Origin: an uncultured Ruminococcus sp.
GTDB lineage: Bacteria; Bacillota; Clostridia; Oscillospirales; Acutalibacteraceae
Reading direction: 5' to 3'
Length of the DNA: 24,774 bases
Assembly (NCBI GenBank): GCA_902773035.1
Contig: CACYDB010000061.1
Location: 1-24,774, forward strand
Shown: piece after piece, positions 16,590 to 23,139 of the stretch
Layout of the letters: every line of letters begins with the position of its first letter
How positions within the stretch are numbered: position 1 is the stretch's first letter
The notes under the pieces: model-generated
The model's database searches: none
The model's input: only the letters and a program-made list of their open reading frames with translations
What the model was told of the DNA's origin: nothing
Program-made: the position numbers and the translations under genes

Positions 16590-17111
16590 TTACTTATTTG
16601 GCTTTGGTGAAAGAAACATAATCATATTTCGACCCTCGAGCTTAGCGGGCTTATTGATAACCGCGTACTCCTCGCAGGCTTCCGAGAAACGTTTCATAAG
16701 ATCATAACCAAACTCTGAGTGGCCCATCTCACGACCGCGGAAACGGATCGTAACCTTAACCTTGTCGCCCTTCTTGATGAACTTGATAGCGTTGTTGAGC
16801 TTAGTGTTAAAGTCGTGGGTATCGATATTCAGAGAAAGTCTGACTTCCTTGGTTTCGATAGTCTTTTGATTCTTACGAGCTTCCTTTTCTCTTTTTGCCT
16901 GTTCGAACTTATACTTGCCGTAATCCATAATCTTGCACACGGGCGGTTTAGCCTGCGGCGCGATTTTTACGAGATCAAGATCGTCCTTGGCCGCCAGATC
17001 AAGAGCCTGACTCGCGGACATAATTCCGAGCTGGTCACCGTTTGGACCTATGATTCTGAGCTCGCTGTCGCGAATACTCTCATTAATCTGAACTTCTTGT
17101 TTCTTGCTGAT
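16590..17111 (-). CDS. infC: Translation initiation factor IF-3 (ATC start)
   Basis: IF3 binds the 30S subunit, prevents premature 50S joining and proofreads the start codon and initiator tRNA. The 173-aa product has the N-domain (QINESIRDSELRIIGPNGDQLGI, PPVCKIMDYGKYKFEQ), a lysine/glutamate-rich linker (AKREKEARKNQKT) and the C-domain (KEVRLSLNIDTHDF, KVTIRFRGREMGH, RNMIMFLSPK). The start is ATC at 17109-17111: GGAGGT lies 8 nt upstream, the encoded SKKQEVQINESIRD matches family N-termini, and no ATG, GTG or TTG in frame is close by. A longer frame opening at 17180 would be read through the terminator hairpin and is not credible. Rare starts (AUU, AUC, AUA) are known for infC and allow IF3 to repress its own translation. 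Confidence 0.96.
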   Translation of the reverse strand: MSKKQEVQINESIRDSELRIIGPNGDQLGIMSASQALDLAAKDDLDLVKIAPQAKPPVCKIMDYGKYKFEQAKREKEARKNQKTIETKEVRLSLNIDTHDFNTKLNNAIKFIKKGDKVKVTIRFRGREMGHSEFGYDLMKRFSEACEEYAVINKPAKLEGRNMIMFLSPKPNK

Positions 17112-17119
17112 AACAAAGC

Positions 17120-17125
17120 ACCTCC
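17120..17125 (-). promoter_or_regulatory. Ribosome-binding site that fixes the infC ATC start
   Basis: GGAGGT on the minus strand, 8 nt before the ATC at 17109-17111. It is the only strong Shine-Dalgarno match near the beginning of IF3 and decides against the longer upstream frame. Confidence 0.85.
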
Positions 17126-17140
17126 AAAGCGTTATATTAT

Positions 17141-17175
17141 GTAAAAGAAAATGCGGACAGAAAATCCGTCCGCAT
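17141..17175 (-). terminator. Attenuator terminator in the infC leader
   Basis: Minus-strand ATGCGGACGGA and TCTGTCCGCAT (17151-17175) form an 11-bp stem with one G-T pair and a TTT loop, followed by TTTCTTTTAC. It stands about 40 nt before the infC start and would stop transcription unless its 5' arm is held by the antiterminator sequence at 17215-17223. Confidence 0.88.
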
Positions 17176-17270
17176 AACAATACTTAATAAACAAAGTTTA
17201 AAGGTATTGACCCGTGCAGACGGCACCCCACAGGTGAAAGCATTCCTGCTTTACTTTATTTTACCCAGAT

Positions 17271-17299
17271 ATTATATAACAGAAATATACGTTTGTCAA
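17271..17299 (-). promoter_or_regulatory. Consensus sigma-A promoter for infC-rpmI-rplT
   Basis: TTGACA (17294-17299) and TATAAT (17271-17276) are separated by exactly 17 nt on the minus strand, a perfect match to the vegetative consensus. Initiation would be near 17264. The TGA inside the -35 hexamer is also the stop codon of the upstream polymerase gene (17296-17298), so promoter and coding end overlap. Confidence 0.92.
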
Positions 17300-19086
17300 G
17301 CATTATTTTCAAGACATTTGTAAATAAGCTGAACGATACGGTCTGTTGACTTACCGTCGAGGTCGTCAAAGAACATATTTCTGAAGCGCTCGATCTTCTC
17401 GGTCTCAAAGTCCTCGTTGAGAATTGCCTGGAGCAACTCGTAGAGAGAAGTACAGATTTTACCCGGAATATAGAGCTTGAAGTCAAAGTAAAAGTCTCTT
17501 GACTTGATATAAGCCTGTAAGTCGTAAGCGTAGAAAAGCATAGGCTTGTTAAGCAGCGAAGCCTCGAATATAAGCGAGGAATAATCGCTGATGATGATGT
17601 CCGAAACAAAGAGCAAATCATTGATTTCTGTGCTCTCCGAAAGGTCGATAACTCTGTCGGCGTACTTTTCGGGAATAGGATGCTGCTCGGTTACAAACGG
17701 ATGATGCTTGATGATAACGGCGTAATCTTCACCGAGAGTCTCGCATACATCATTTATATCGAAGAGCTCCATAGGATATCTCGCGCTTGCTTTAAGGTCG
17801 CCTCTGAACGTAGGCGCGAAGAGGATGATCTTCTTACCCTTGAAGGTCGGATACTCCTCAAAGAACTGCTTGCGGAAATTAGCCTTATACTCCTCGTCAA
17901 AGAAGATATCGGTTCTTGCGATACCTGTCGGAACGATATTTTCAGTGCTGATACCGAAGCCCTCTGAGTGACACTTCTTGCAGTACTCGGAGCTTACGGT
18001 TACATAGTCGTAGGAACGGTGCATACGCGTAGCCTGCGGCGATCCCTTGGGCTTACCGAGACGCGTAAATCCGAAGGTCTTGAACGCTCCGCAAGCGTGC
18101 CAGAGCTGTATAAGCTTAGTCTCGGGCTTGAGGTCGATAAGGTGAATCTGAGGCGTATACTCGTCGAGGATGATAACCTTGCTTGTAGCGCAGGCTTCGG
18201 CGAACTCGTCGATTTCCTTACGTGTCATATATCTGAATGACTTGGTGTTGAAAAGGAACTGAATGTCGAGATTCGGATCATCCTTAAGCTTGTTGTAAAC
18301 AAACTCGAAGTTGCCCGAGATTTCCTCTCTTCTCGCGGAGAAGAATGTGATCTTGTTCGGCACAACAGCCTTATGTCTTTTATGCTTATATTTTTTGCGA
18401 ATAAGATTTCTCTTATACCTGTCCATAGTAAAGCTCTCGCGCGATACTGTTGAACAGCGGTTAATTACATATGAGCCGAGCCTTTTGAGCTTATTCTCGG
18501 AAGAAATCTTCTTGGGCATTGAGGTAAAGCCCGTGAATGTCAAAAGTCCCTCAAGTATAAACAGCGGAATCAGCGCTATAGAGTAAATCAGCGCGATAAA
18601 CTTGAAGAAAGAGTTGATCATACCGACAAAAGAAGCGATTCTTCTGCGGTGAACGATCTTCTCGGGACGTGATGTAATATCAATATAATTGCCGTTGGGA
18701 GTGAGCGTAAAGAAGTTCTTGTCCTGCTCAAAAAGCTCCGAGGGATTCATATCTACGTCGATCTTTTCGGCGTAGAAGTCGGCAAACATAACATTCAGAT
18801 ACATTCTGAACGGTAAGCCCTGTCCTCTTGTTTTCCAGAAAACATAGTCAAGGCGGTAGGAATACTCGCCGCTGAACATAACCTTACCGTCGATATATGT
18901 AATATCCCTGAAACGTATTACCATAGGAATACGTCTGTCCTCCTGACCGTTCTCAAAATAGAGAATTACCTTCGGCGTAGAAAGAAACTTAGGGTTGATA
19001 GTAGGGTCGATAAACTCGCCGCTGAGGCTTATTACCATAGAAGCCTTTTCAACGACAATACTGTTAATGTTAATCTTATACTGCAA
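17296..19086 (-). CDS. CDP-glycerol/CDP-ribitol phosphotransferase, TagF/TarL family
   Basis: Membrane-associated polymerase of the teichoic-acid family, transferring polyol-phosphate units from a CDP-polyol donor to a growing chain. The 596-aa protein has an N-terminal beta-rich region (1-150), a hydrophobic stretch at about 160-185 (FFKFIALIYSIALIPLFIL), a basic patch and a C-terminal GT-B-like catalytic part with LIQLWHACGAFKTFGF (about 327-342), KKIILFAPTFRG, IIKHHPFV, DLSESTEINDLLFVSDI and DYSSLIFEASLLNKPMLFY (about 500-520). These are the conserved blocks of the Glyphos_transf family. Start is TTG at 19084-19086, with GAGGT about 6 nt before it, 14 nt after the epimerase gene. With TarI-, TarJ- and Rpe-like neighbours, ribitol-phosphate is the likelier unit; glycerol-phosphate is not excluded. 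Confidence 0.88.
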   Translation of the reverse strand: MQYKININSIVVEKASMVISLSGEFIDPTINPKFLSTPKVILYFENGQEDRRIPMVIRFRDITYIDGKVMFSGEYSYRLDYVFWKTRGQGLPFRMYLNVMFADFYAEKIDVDMNPSELFEQDKNFFTLTPNGNYIDITSRPEKIVHRRRIASFVGMINSFFKFIALIYSIALIPLFILEGLLTFTGFTSMPKKISSENKLKRLGSYVINRCSTVSRESFTMDRYKRNLIRKKYKHKRHKAVVPNKITFFSARREEISGNFEFVYNKLKDDPNLDIQFLFNTKSFRYMTRKEIDEFAEACATSKVIILDEYTPQIHLIDLKPETKLIQLWHACGAFKTFGFTRLGKPKGSPQATRMHRSYDYVTVSSEYCKKCHSEGFGISTENIVPTGIARTDIFFDEEYKANFRKQFFEEYPTFKGKKIILFAPTFRGDLKASARYPMELFDINDVCETLGEDYAVIIKHHPFVTEQHPIPEKYADRVIDLSESTEINDLLFVSDIIISDYSSLIFEASLLNKPMLFYAYDLQAYIKSRDFYFDFKLYIPGKICTSLYELLQAILNEDFETEKIERFRNMFFDDLDGKSTDRIVQLIYKCLENNA

Positions 19087-19100
19087 TTGAATACCTCACA

Positions 19101-19766
19101 TCATTCCACTAAGCCGTAAAATTTTCTGACGGCTTCTTCAAGTTCATAATCCTTACCGTAAACGGATGACGAGCCAGCGACAAAAATGTCCGCGCCCTTC
19201 TCCCTCATCTCTGAGCAGTGATCCCAGCTGACGTGACCGTCAACCTCGATCTCAATATCCTTGCCGCTTTTAACAATAAGCTTTTTGAGCGCGGAAAGTC
19301 TTTCCATACTCTTGGGAGCCATAGGCTGACCCGCAAAGCCCGGATATACGGTCATAAGCAGAATAGCCTTGACCTCATCAAGATAATCGAGGACGGAATC
19401 GACGGGAGTATCGGGACTTATAGCCAGACACGGATCCGCTCCCCTGTCCTTTATATCCTTTAGTACAGCGTGAGCGTCATTACAGGCTTCCAAATGCACG
19501 GAAACCATATCACCCTCGCCTATGTCCATCTTATCAAAGAACTGCTCGGGCTCAAACGCCATAATATGAATATCACGCCTGATGTTTTTCATCGGCTTTT
19601 TCATACATTTGACCATATTGGTATCAAATGTGATATTGGGGACAAACTTGTTGTCCATAAAGTCAATATGCAGATACTCAACGCCGAGTCTGTCGAGCTT
19701 TTCGATCTCGGAAGAAAGGTTGAGCAAATCCGCGCACATAACAGATGGTGATAATTTTCCTGCCAT
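19101..19766 (-). CDS. Ribulose-phosphate 3-epimerase-like protein (divergent)
   Basis: TIM-barrel enzyme of the Rpe family, interconverting xylulose-5-P and ribulose-5-P. The 221-aa sequence keeps the expected active-site residues: S7 (KLSPSVMCADLLNL), H33 and D35 (YLHIDFMDNKFVPN), H67 (DIHIM) and D176 (EVDGHV). It is atypical elsewhere: the usual NPGFGGQ loop reads YPGFAGQ, DGGI reads DGHV, and HLMV reads HIMA. This fits a clade dedicated to a local pathway rather than the central pentose-phosphate copy. It sits 11 nt after the tarJ-like gene, with GGAG upstream, and 14 nt before the polymerase, so it could supply ribulose-5-P for ribitol-5-P synthesis. Another hexulose- or pentulose-phosphate substrate is possible. 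Confidence 0.85.
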   Translation of the reverse strand: MAGKLSPSVMCADLLNLSSEIEKLDRLGVEYLHIDFMDNKFVPNITFDTNMVKCMKKPMKNIRRDIHIMAFEPEQFFDKMDIGEGDMVSVHLEACNDAHAVLKDIKDRGADPCLAISPDTPVDSVLDYLDEVKAILLMTVYPGFAGQPMAPKSMERLSALKKLIVKSGKDIEIEVDGHVSWDHCSEMREKGADIFVAGSSSVYGKDYELEEAVRKFYGLVE

Positions 19767-19777
19767 AGCTAACTCCG

Positions 19778-20830
19778 TCAGTCGTTTACAATCATTACCT
19801 TGCTGTAGAACTCGGTATGATCCTTCATAATTTCAAGTCCCTTGTCCATTTCCTCGAGCGAGAAGGTCTGAGTGATAAGGGGTTTAACCTTAACGGCTCC
19901 TGAAGCCATCGCGTCAACAACGATACCCCAGTCACTCTTGGGAGTATTGTCATAGCGTGAGTTCCATGTGCCGTAAATCGAGAGCTGTTTTCTTAAAATC
20001 TGCCAGTAGGTGTTCTGCGGGAAAGTAAAGTCGCCGTGGGGATTACCTACGAATACAACCTTGCCGCCCTTGCAGACGCTTTCAAGACAGTTTCCTGCCG
20101 TTACAGCCGCGCCTACAGCCTCCATAGCAACGTCAGCGCCCTTACCGCCTGTCTGCTCCATAACCCACTTGATCGGATCGCCTTTAGAGGCGTTGAAATA
20201 ATCGTAGAAACCGAGACTCTCTATGAATTCAAAGTTGTTGAGGTCTGTGCCGACGAGGAGGACCTTTTTAGCACCCCACGCTCTCGCCCACTGAGCGATA
20301 AGCATACCAATCGTACCGGGACCATAGATCACTACTGTATCTCCGACCTCTACTCCTGCTCTTCTCAGAGCGTGAAGGGCAACGGCGGTAGGCTCAGCCA
20401 TAGCCGCTTCCTCAAAGCTAACATTATCGGCAATCGGAACGAGATTCCACACGGGAACTCTTACATACTCGGCAAAGCCGCCGTCTGAGCGCGAACCGAG
20501 ATAGTCATAATTATCGCAGGTCTCAAAGATACCTGTGTTACAGCTGTTACACTTTTTACACGGAAGCAACGGGAAAACAGCGGCTCTTGTGCCTACGAGA
20601 TGCTAATTCTCCTTTGAAGCCGCGGCGACAACCTCGCCCGCGAATTCATGACCCGGAATTGTCGGGAAATGATATGTTCCGTTTACAAATATTCTCGGGA
20701 TATCCGAGCCGCAGATACCGCATGCCTTTACCTTGAAAAGAACCTCGTCCGGCTTTAACGTCGGCATCGGGCAATCCTCGTATCTTAAATCTCCGACCGC
20801 GTGAAGAACGCGCGCTTTCATTGTATCCAT
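19778..20830 (-). pseudogene. Zinc alcohol dehydrogenase (TarJ-like) interrupted by in-frame TAG
   Basis: Medium-chain zinc dehydrogenase, by context the NADPH-dependent reductase of ribulose-5-P to ribitol-5-P (TarJ role). The frame from ATG 20828-20830 (GGAGG 5 nt upstream) to TGA 19778-19780 is 350 codons and unbroken except for TAG at codon 76 (20603-20605). Before it: CGICGSD with zinc ligand C40 and GHEFAGEVV with H61-E62. After it, in the same frame: HLVGTRAAVFPLLPC, structural zinc cysteines C91, C94, C97 and C105, the Rossmann loop YGPGTIGMLIAQW and a normal C-terminus. No ATG follows the stop nearby; a TTG at codon 88 lacks a ribosome-binding site and would lose the catalytic zinc region. 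It could be a real nonsense mutation, a suppressed codon or a sequence error. All other sequence looks conserved, so any loss must be recent. Confidence 0.85.
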
Positions 20831-20842
20831 ATTGTCCTCCGT

Positions 20843-21532
20843 TTAATCGTTTACTATAGTTTCAAATGTTTCCAAGTCTTCTATCGTAGTAATTTTGAAA
20901 TTACGTTCGCTGCCCTCTACAAGTCTGATCTTCATACCGTGACGGTAAGCAATCTCACTGCTTCCCGCAGTGGCGGCGATTTCATCATCGGAAACGGAAT
21001 TATGTATATCAAGATACTTCCTGAAATCAAAGCTCTCGGGAGCCTGTCCCGCAAAAAGCTCAGACCTCTTGAGAAGATTATCAATACTCTTGCCGTCTTT
21101 GCTCTGATAGATAGTATCCTTTACAGATATAACAGGCATAGCGCCGTCGTCCTCAACCGCGCCCGTCAGACAATCGTCGATGATTTTATCCGACACAAGC
21201 GGTCTTGCCGCGTCGTGAATGATAACAACGTCGGTATCGGGAGCATTCTCCTCAGCCGAGAGAAGTCCGTTATAAATTGAGTGCTGACGTGTTCTTCCTG
21301 CGGGAGCGTAACCCTTGACCTTTGAGATGCCGTATTTCTCGACATTCTCCATGACATAGTCCTTCCACTCGTCGCTTACGACAATGACGATATTATCAAT
21401 GTTGTTGTGCTTCTGGAAGATATCCAGACAATATACGATAATCGGCTTATCGTTAACGACAAGATACTGCTTGGGACGGTCAACGCCCATTCTTGAACCT
21501 ACGCCTCCGGCGAGTATAATAGCGGTATTCAT
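20843..21532 (-). CDS. Cytidylyltransferase, probably CDP-ribitol pyrophosphorylase (TarI; IspD family)
   Basis: Nucleotidyltransferase of the IspD/TarI family: sugar-alcohol phosphate + CTP gives CDP-alcohol + PPi. The 229-aa sequence has the CTP-binding loop AIILAGGVGSRMG, PKQY with K21, GRTRQHSIYNGL, HDAARPLV (106-113), SVKDTI, GQAPESF and K213 in NFKITTIEDLE. Both IspD (MEP pathway) and TarI share these blocks; GQAPESF and the company of dehydrogenase, epimerase and TagF/TarL-type genes favour TarI with ribitol-5-P. An isoprenoid IspD role, or both roles, cannot be excluded. ATG at 21530-21532 has GGAGG 6 nt upstream; three promoter matches lie further upstream. First gene of the four-gene cluster, 12 nt before the dehydrogenase. 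Confidence 0.87.
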   Translation of the reverse strand: MNTAIILAGGVGSRMGVDRPKQYLVVNDKPIIVYCLDIFQKHNNIDNIVIVVSDEWKDYVMENVEKYGISKVKGYAPAGRTRQHSIYNGLLSAEENAPDTDVVIIHDAARPLVSDKIIDDCLTGAVEDDGAMPVISVKDTIYQSKDGKSIDNLLKRSELFAGQAPESFDFRKYLDIHNSVSDDEIAATAGSSEIAYRHGMKIRLVEGSERNFKITTIEDLETFETIVND

Positions 21533-21565
21533 AATCCACCTCCGAGTAAGTTTCTCTAATAAATT

Positions 21566-21651
21566 ATAGTAACATAAAACAGCAATAAAGTCAATTTTAA
21601 TATATAATTATACTTATAAATTAGTATAATATCAAAAAATTAAACTGTCAA
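21566..21651 (-). promoter_or_regulatory. Stacked promoters reading into the tarI-like gene
   Basis: Three minus-strand sigma-A-type matches lie in this 86-bp stretch: TTGACA (21646-21651) with TATACT (21623-21628), 17-nt spacer; TTGATA (21630-21635) with TATAAT (21607-21612), 17-nt spacer; and a weaker TTGACT (21589-21594) with TACTAT (21566-21571), 17-nt spacer, or TATAAT (21563-21568) at a 20-nt spacer. They would give leaders of roughly 30 to 85 nt. Which are active cannot be told from sequence. Confidence 0.7.
21607..21630. repeat. Inverted repeat overlapping the tarI promoters (possible operator)
   Basis: ATTATACT (21607-21614) and AGTATAAT (21623-21630) form a perfect 8-bp inverted repeat with an 8-nt AT-only spacer. 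Each arm contains the -10 element of one of the two upper minus-strand promoters. The arrangement fits a dimeric repressor site, but the region is very AT-rich and -10 boxes themselves supply much of the symmetry. Confidence 0.5.
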
Positions 21652-21684
21652 TCGTTGTAAAAAGACTGTAACCATTTAGAAAGC

Positions 21685-21713
21685 TTGATTTAAGGCGAAA
21701 TTTATGATAAGAT
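21685..21713 (+). promoter_or_regulatory. Promoter for the CPBP protease-tadA pair
   Basis: Plus-strand TTGATT (21685-21690) and TAAGAT (21708-21713) are 17 nt apart, with a TG one base before the -10 (extended -10 form). The gene start follows 28 nt later with AGGTGA in front of the ATG. A plausible, moderately matched vegetative promoter. Confidence 0.6.
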
Positions 21714-21741
21714 TTACTGAGAAAACTTCAAAGGTGATAAA

Positions 21742-22671
21742 ATGGATTTAAGGAATAAATACTACCTCAGAAATACAGCGAGCGGCTTAGGCTTCTATAT
21801 GTTTACGTCGTCATTGATACTGTACCTATCGTCGTATACTATGACATTCGCTGGAATAATCAACGGCGTGAGTTACGATAACTTTTACTTCACCGCGTTA
21901 ATTGACGCCTCAGCCTCGATTCTGTCTATGTTTATTATAGGACTGTTATATTTAAAGCTTTCGCGCACATCCGCTCAGTCCGTAGTTCCGGTCAGAAAGG
22001 TAAACTTTTCATTACTATACAAAATTGTGCTGGCGGGACTGGCGATGTCGCTGCTCTCAAATTTCGTCACCGACATTCTGCTCAACAACCTCTCACTGTT
22101 CGGTTATGAGAACCATCTTGATATGACCTACACAACCAATACGCCGCTTGAAAACGTTATATACTTTCTTCGAGTAGCTCTTCTTCCCGCGCTGGTTGAG
22201 GAATTTATGTTCAGAGGAATTATACTTCACAAGCTGAGAGCCTTCGGCGACGGATTCGCGGTACTTTTATCCTCGCTTATGTTCGGTCTTATCCACGGCA
22301 ATCTTGTCCAGATTCCTTTCGCGTTTATAGTAGGACTCGCACTGGGCTTCGCCGTCGTTAAGACAGGCTCAATTATCCCCTCAATAATTATTCACTTCCT
22401 TGTAAACGGTTCAAGCGTTATTGTTACTATTCTTGAAAAGAGTGTTGATGAAACTACTCTGAACATTTGTTACGGACTGTTTCTTATAATTGTATTTATA
22501 GGAGCGATTCTGTCAGCGATAGGACTCGGAAGAATAAAGGGCTTCTTCTCACTCAAAAGCAATCCCCTCTTTCCGATCAAGCCAAGCGTCAGAGCGGCTC
22601 TGACCTCAACGGGAATGATATTCGCTTTAATCTTTGTCATTCTTGAAATTATTTTATCCTTATCAATATGA
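21742..22671 (+). CDS. CPBP-family intramembrane glutamic protease
   Basis: Integral membrane protein of the CPBP (Rce1/Abi) family, which cleaves substrates within the bilayer; bacterial members serve in bacteriocin immunity, peptide maturation or unknown tasks. The 309-aa protein has about eight hydrophobic segments and the three family motifs: EEFMFRG with E153, E154 and R158; FGLIH with F181 and H185; HFLVN with H218 and N222. All catalytic residues are present, so it is probably active. The N-terminus (RNKYYLRNTASGLGFYMFTSSL) places a first helix near 15-35. ATG at 21742-21744 has AGGTGA 4 nt upstream. It is coupled to tadA by an ATGA overlap. No bacteriocin gene is nearby and I cannot name the substrate. 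Confidence 0.92.
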   Translation: MDLRNKYYLRNTASGLGFYMFTSSLILYLSSYTMTFAGIINGVSYDNFYFTALIDASASILSMFIIGLLYLKLSRTSAQSVVPVRKVNFSLLYKIVLAGLAMSLLSNFVTDILLNNLSLFGYENHLDMTYTTNTPLENVIYFLRVALLPALVEEFMFRGIILHKLRAFGDGFAVLLSSLMFGLIHGNLVQIPFAFIVGLALGFAVVKTGSIIPSIIIHFLVNGSSVIVTILEKSVDETTLNICYGLFLIIVFIGAILSAIGLGRIKGFFSLKSNPLFPIKPSVRAALTSTGMIFALIFVILEIILSLSI

Positions 22672-23129
22672 CAAATACGGATTATATGAGAGAAGCTCTC
22701 AGGGAAGCCCAAAAGGCGTACAAGCTCGGTGAGGTGCCTATAGGAGCGATCGTAGTCAGGAAGGGCGAAATAATCTCACGGGCGTATAACCGACGTGAAA
22801 CAGGAAAGAACGCTCTGCTTCACGCAGAAACAGAGGCGATTTACAAAGCCTGTGAAAAACTCGGAGGCTGGAGGCTCTGGGAATGTGAGCTGTATGTAAC
22901 GCTTGAGCCTTGCCCCATGTGCGCGGGAGCGATAGTCAACGCGAGGATCCCAAAGGTATATTTCGGAGCGTATGACGACAAAAACGGTGCTTGCGGCTCG
23001 GGCGTTGATTTAATGAATATGGAAAACAATTTTCGTCCCGAAGTTACGGGAGGAATACTTGAGGATGAATGTTCAAAAATAATTAAAGATTTTTTCAGAG
23101 AAATGAGAAACAAGCTGTCAAAAAATTGA
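22668..23129 (+). CDS. tadA: tRNA(Arg) adenosine-34 deaminase TadA
   Basis: Zinc deaminase converting A34 to inosine in the ACG anticodon of tRNA-Arg so that it can read CGU, CGC and CGA. The 153-aa protein has the cytidine-deaminase-type site HAETEAI with H52 and the proton-shuttling E54, and PCPMCAGAI with C82 and C85 as the other zinc ligands; ARIPKVYFGAYDDKNGACGS is the family-specific segment. The ATG lies in the stop of the protease gene (ATGA, 22668-22671), with no strong separate ribosome-binding site, so it depends on translation of the upstream gene. Its last codons form the 5' arm of the terminator hairpin. Confidence 0.96.
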   Translation: MTNTDYMREALREAQKAYKLGEVPIGAIVVRKGEIISRAYNRRETGKNALLHAETEAIYKACEKLGGWRLWECELYVTLEPCPMCAGAIVNARIPKVYFGAYDDKNGACGSGVDLMNMENNFRPEVTGGILEDECSKIIKDFFREMRNKLSKN

Positions 23130-23139
23130 CAGCTTGTTT
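23108..23139. terminator. Hairpin between convergent tadA and cca
   Basis: AAACAAGCTGTCAA (23108-23121) and TTGACAGCTTGTTT (23126-23139) form a perfect 14-bp stem with an AAAA loop. On the plus strand it is followed by T then AATTTAT, and on the minus strand by only a weak T-rich stretch. The tadA stop (23127-23129) is inside the 3' arm and the cca stop begins at the last stem base (23139-23141), so the element probably ends transcription from both sides. Confidence 0.85.

Larger units (their letters stand above)
17112..17264 (-). ncRNA. infC leader, L20-type attenuator
   Basis: About 150 nt of untranslated leader between the consensus promoter and infC. In the direction of transcription it contains a hairpin (AAAGC/GCTTT, 17237-17252), overlapping small hairpins (CACC/GGTG at 17224-17236 and GTGC/GCAC at 17214-17226), and then a terminator at 17151-17175. 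CCGTCTGCA (17215-17223) can pair with TGCGGACGG (17166-17174), the 5' arm of the terminator, over nine positions with one G-U pair, which would block the terminator. Leaders of this kind upstream of infC-rpmI-rplT are controlled by L20 in Firmicutes; the assignment here rests on position and structure, not on a covariance search. Confidence 0.8.

Noticed and set aside
17112..17180. Upstream extension of infC to 17180
   Set aside because: The added 23 residues would be encoded by the terminator hairpin and leader and leave the GGAGGT site inside the gene; the ATC start fits both the spacing and the family N-terminus.
19778..20569. The C-terminal part of the dehydrogenase as a separate functional gene from TTG at 20567-20569
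   Set aside because: The TTG lacks a ribosome-binding site and the product would lack the catalytic zinc ligands C40, H61 and E62; it is better read as the rest of one interrupted gene.
20603..20605. TAG as a pyrrolysine codon
   Set aside because: The position is a connecting segment, not an active-site residue, the family does not use pyrrolysine, and no pyl genes are in the window. It is kept only as a check in the amber finding.
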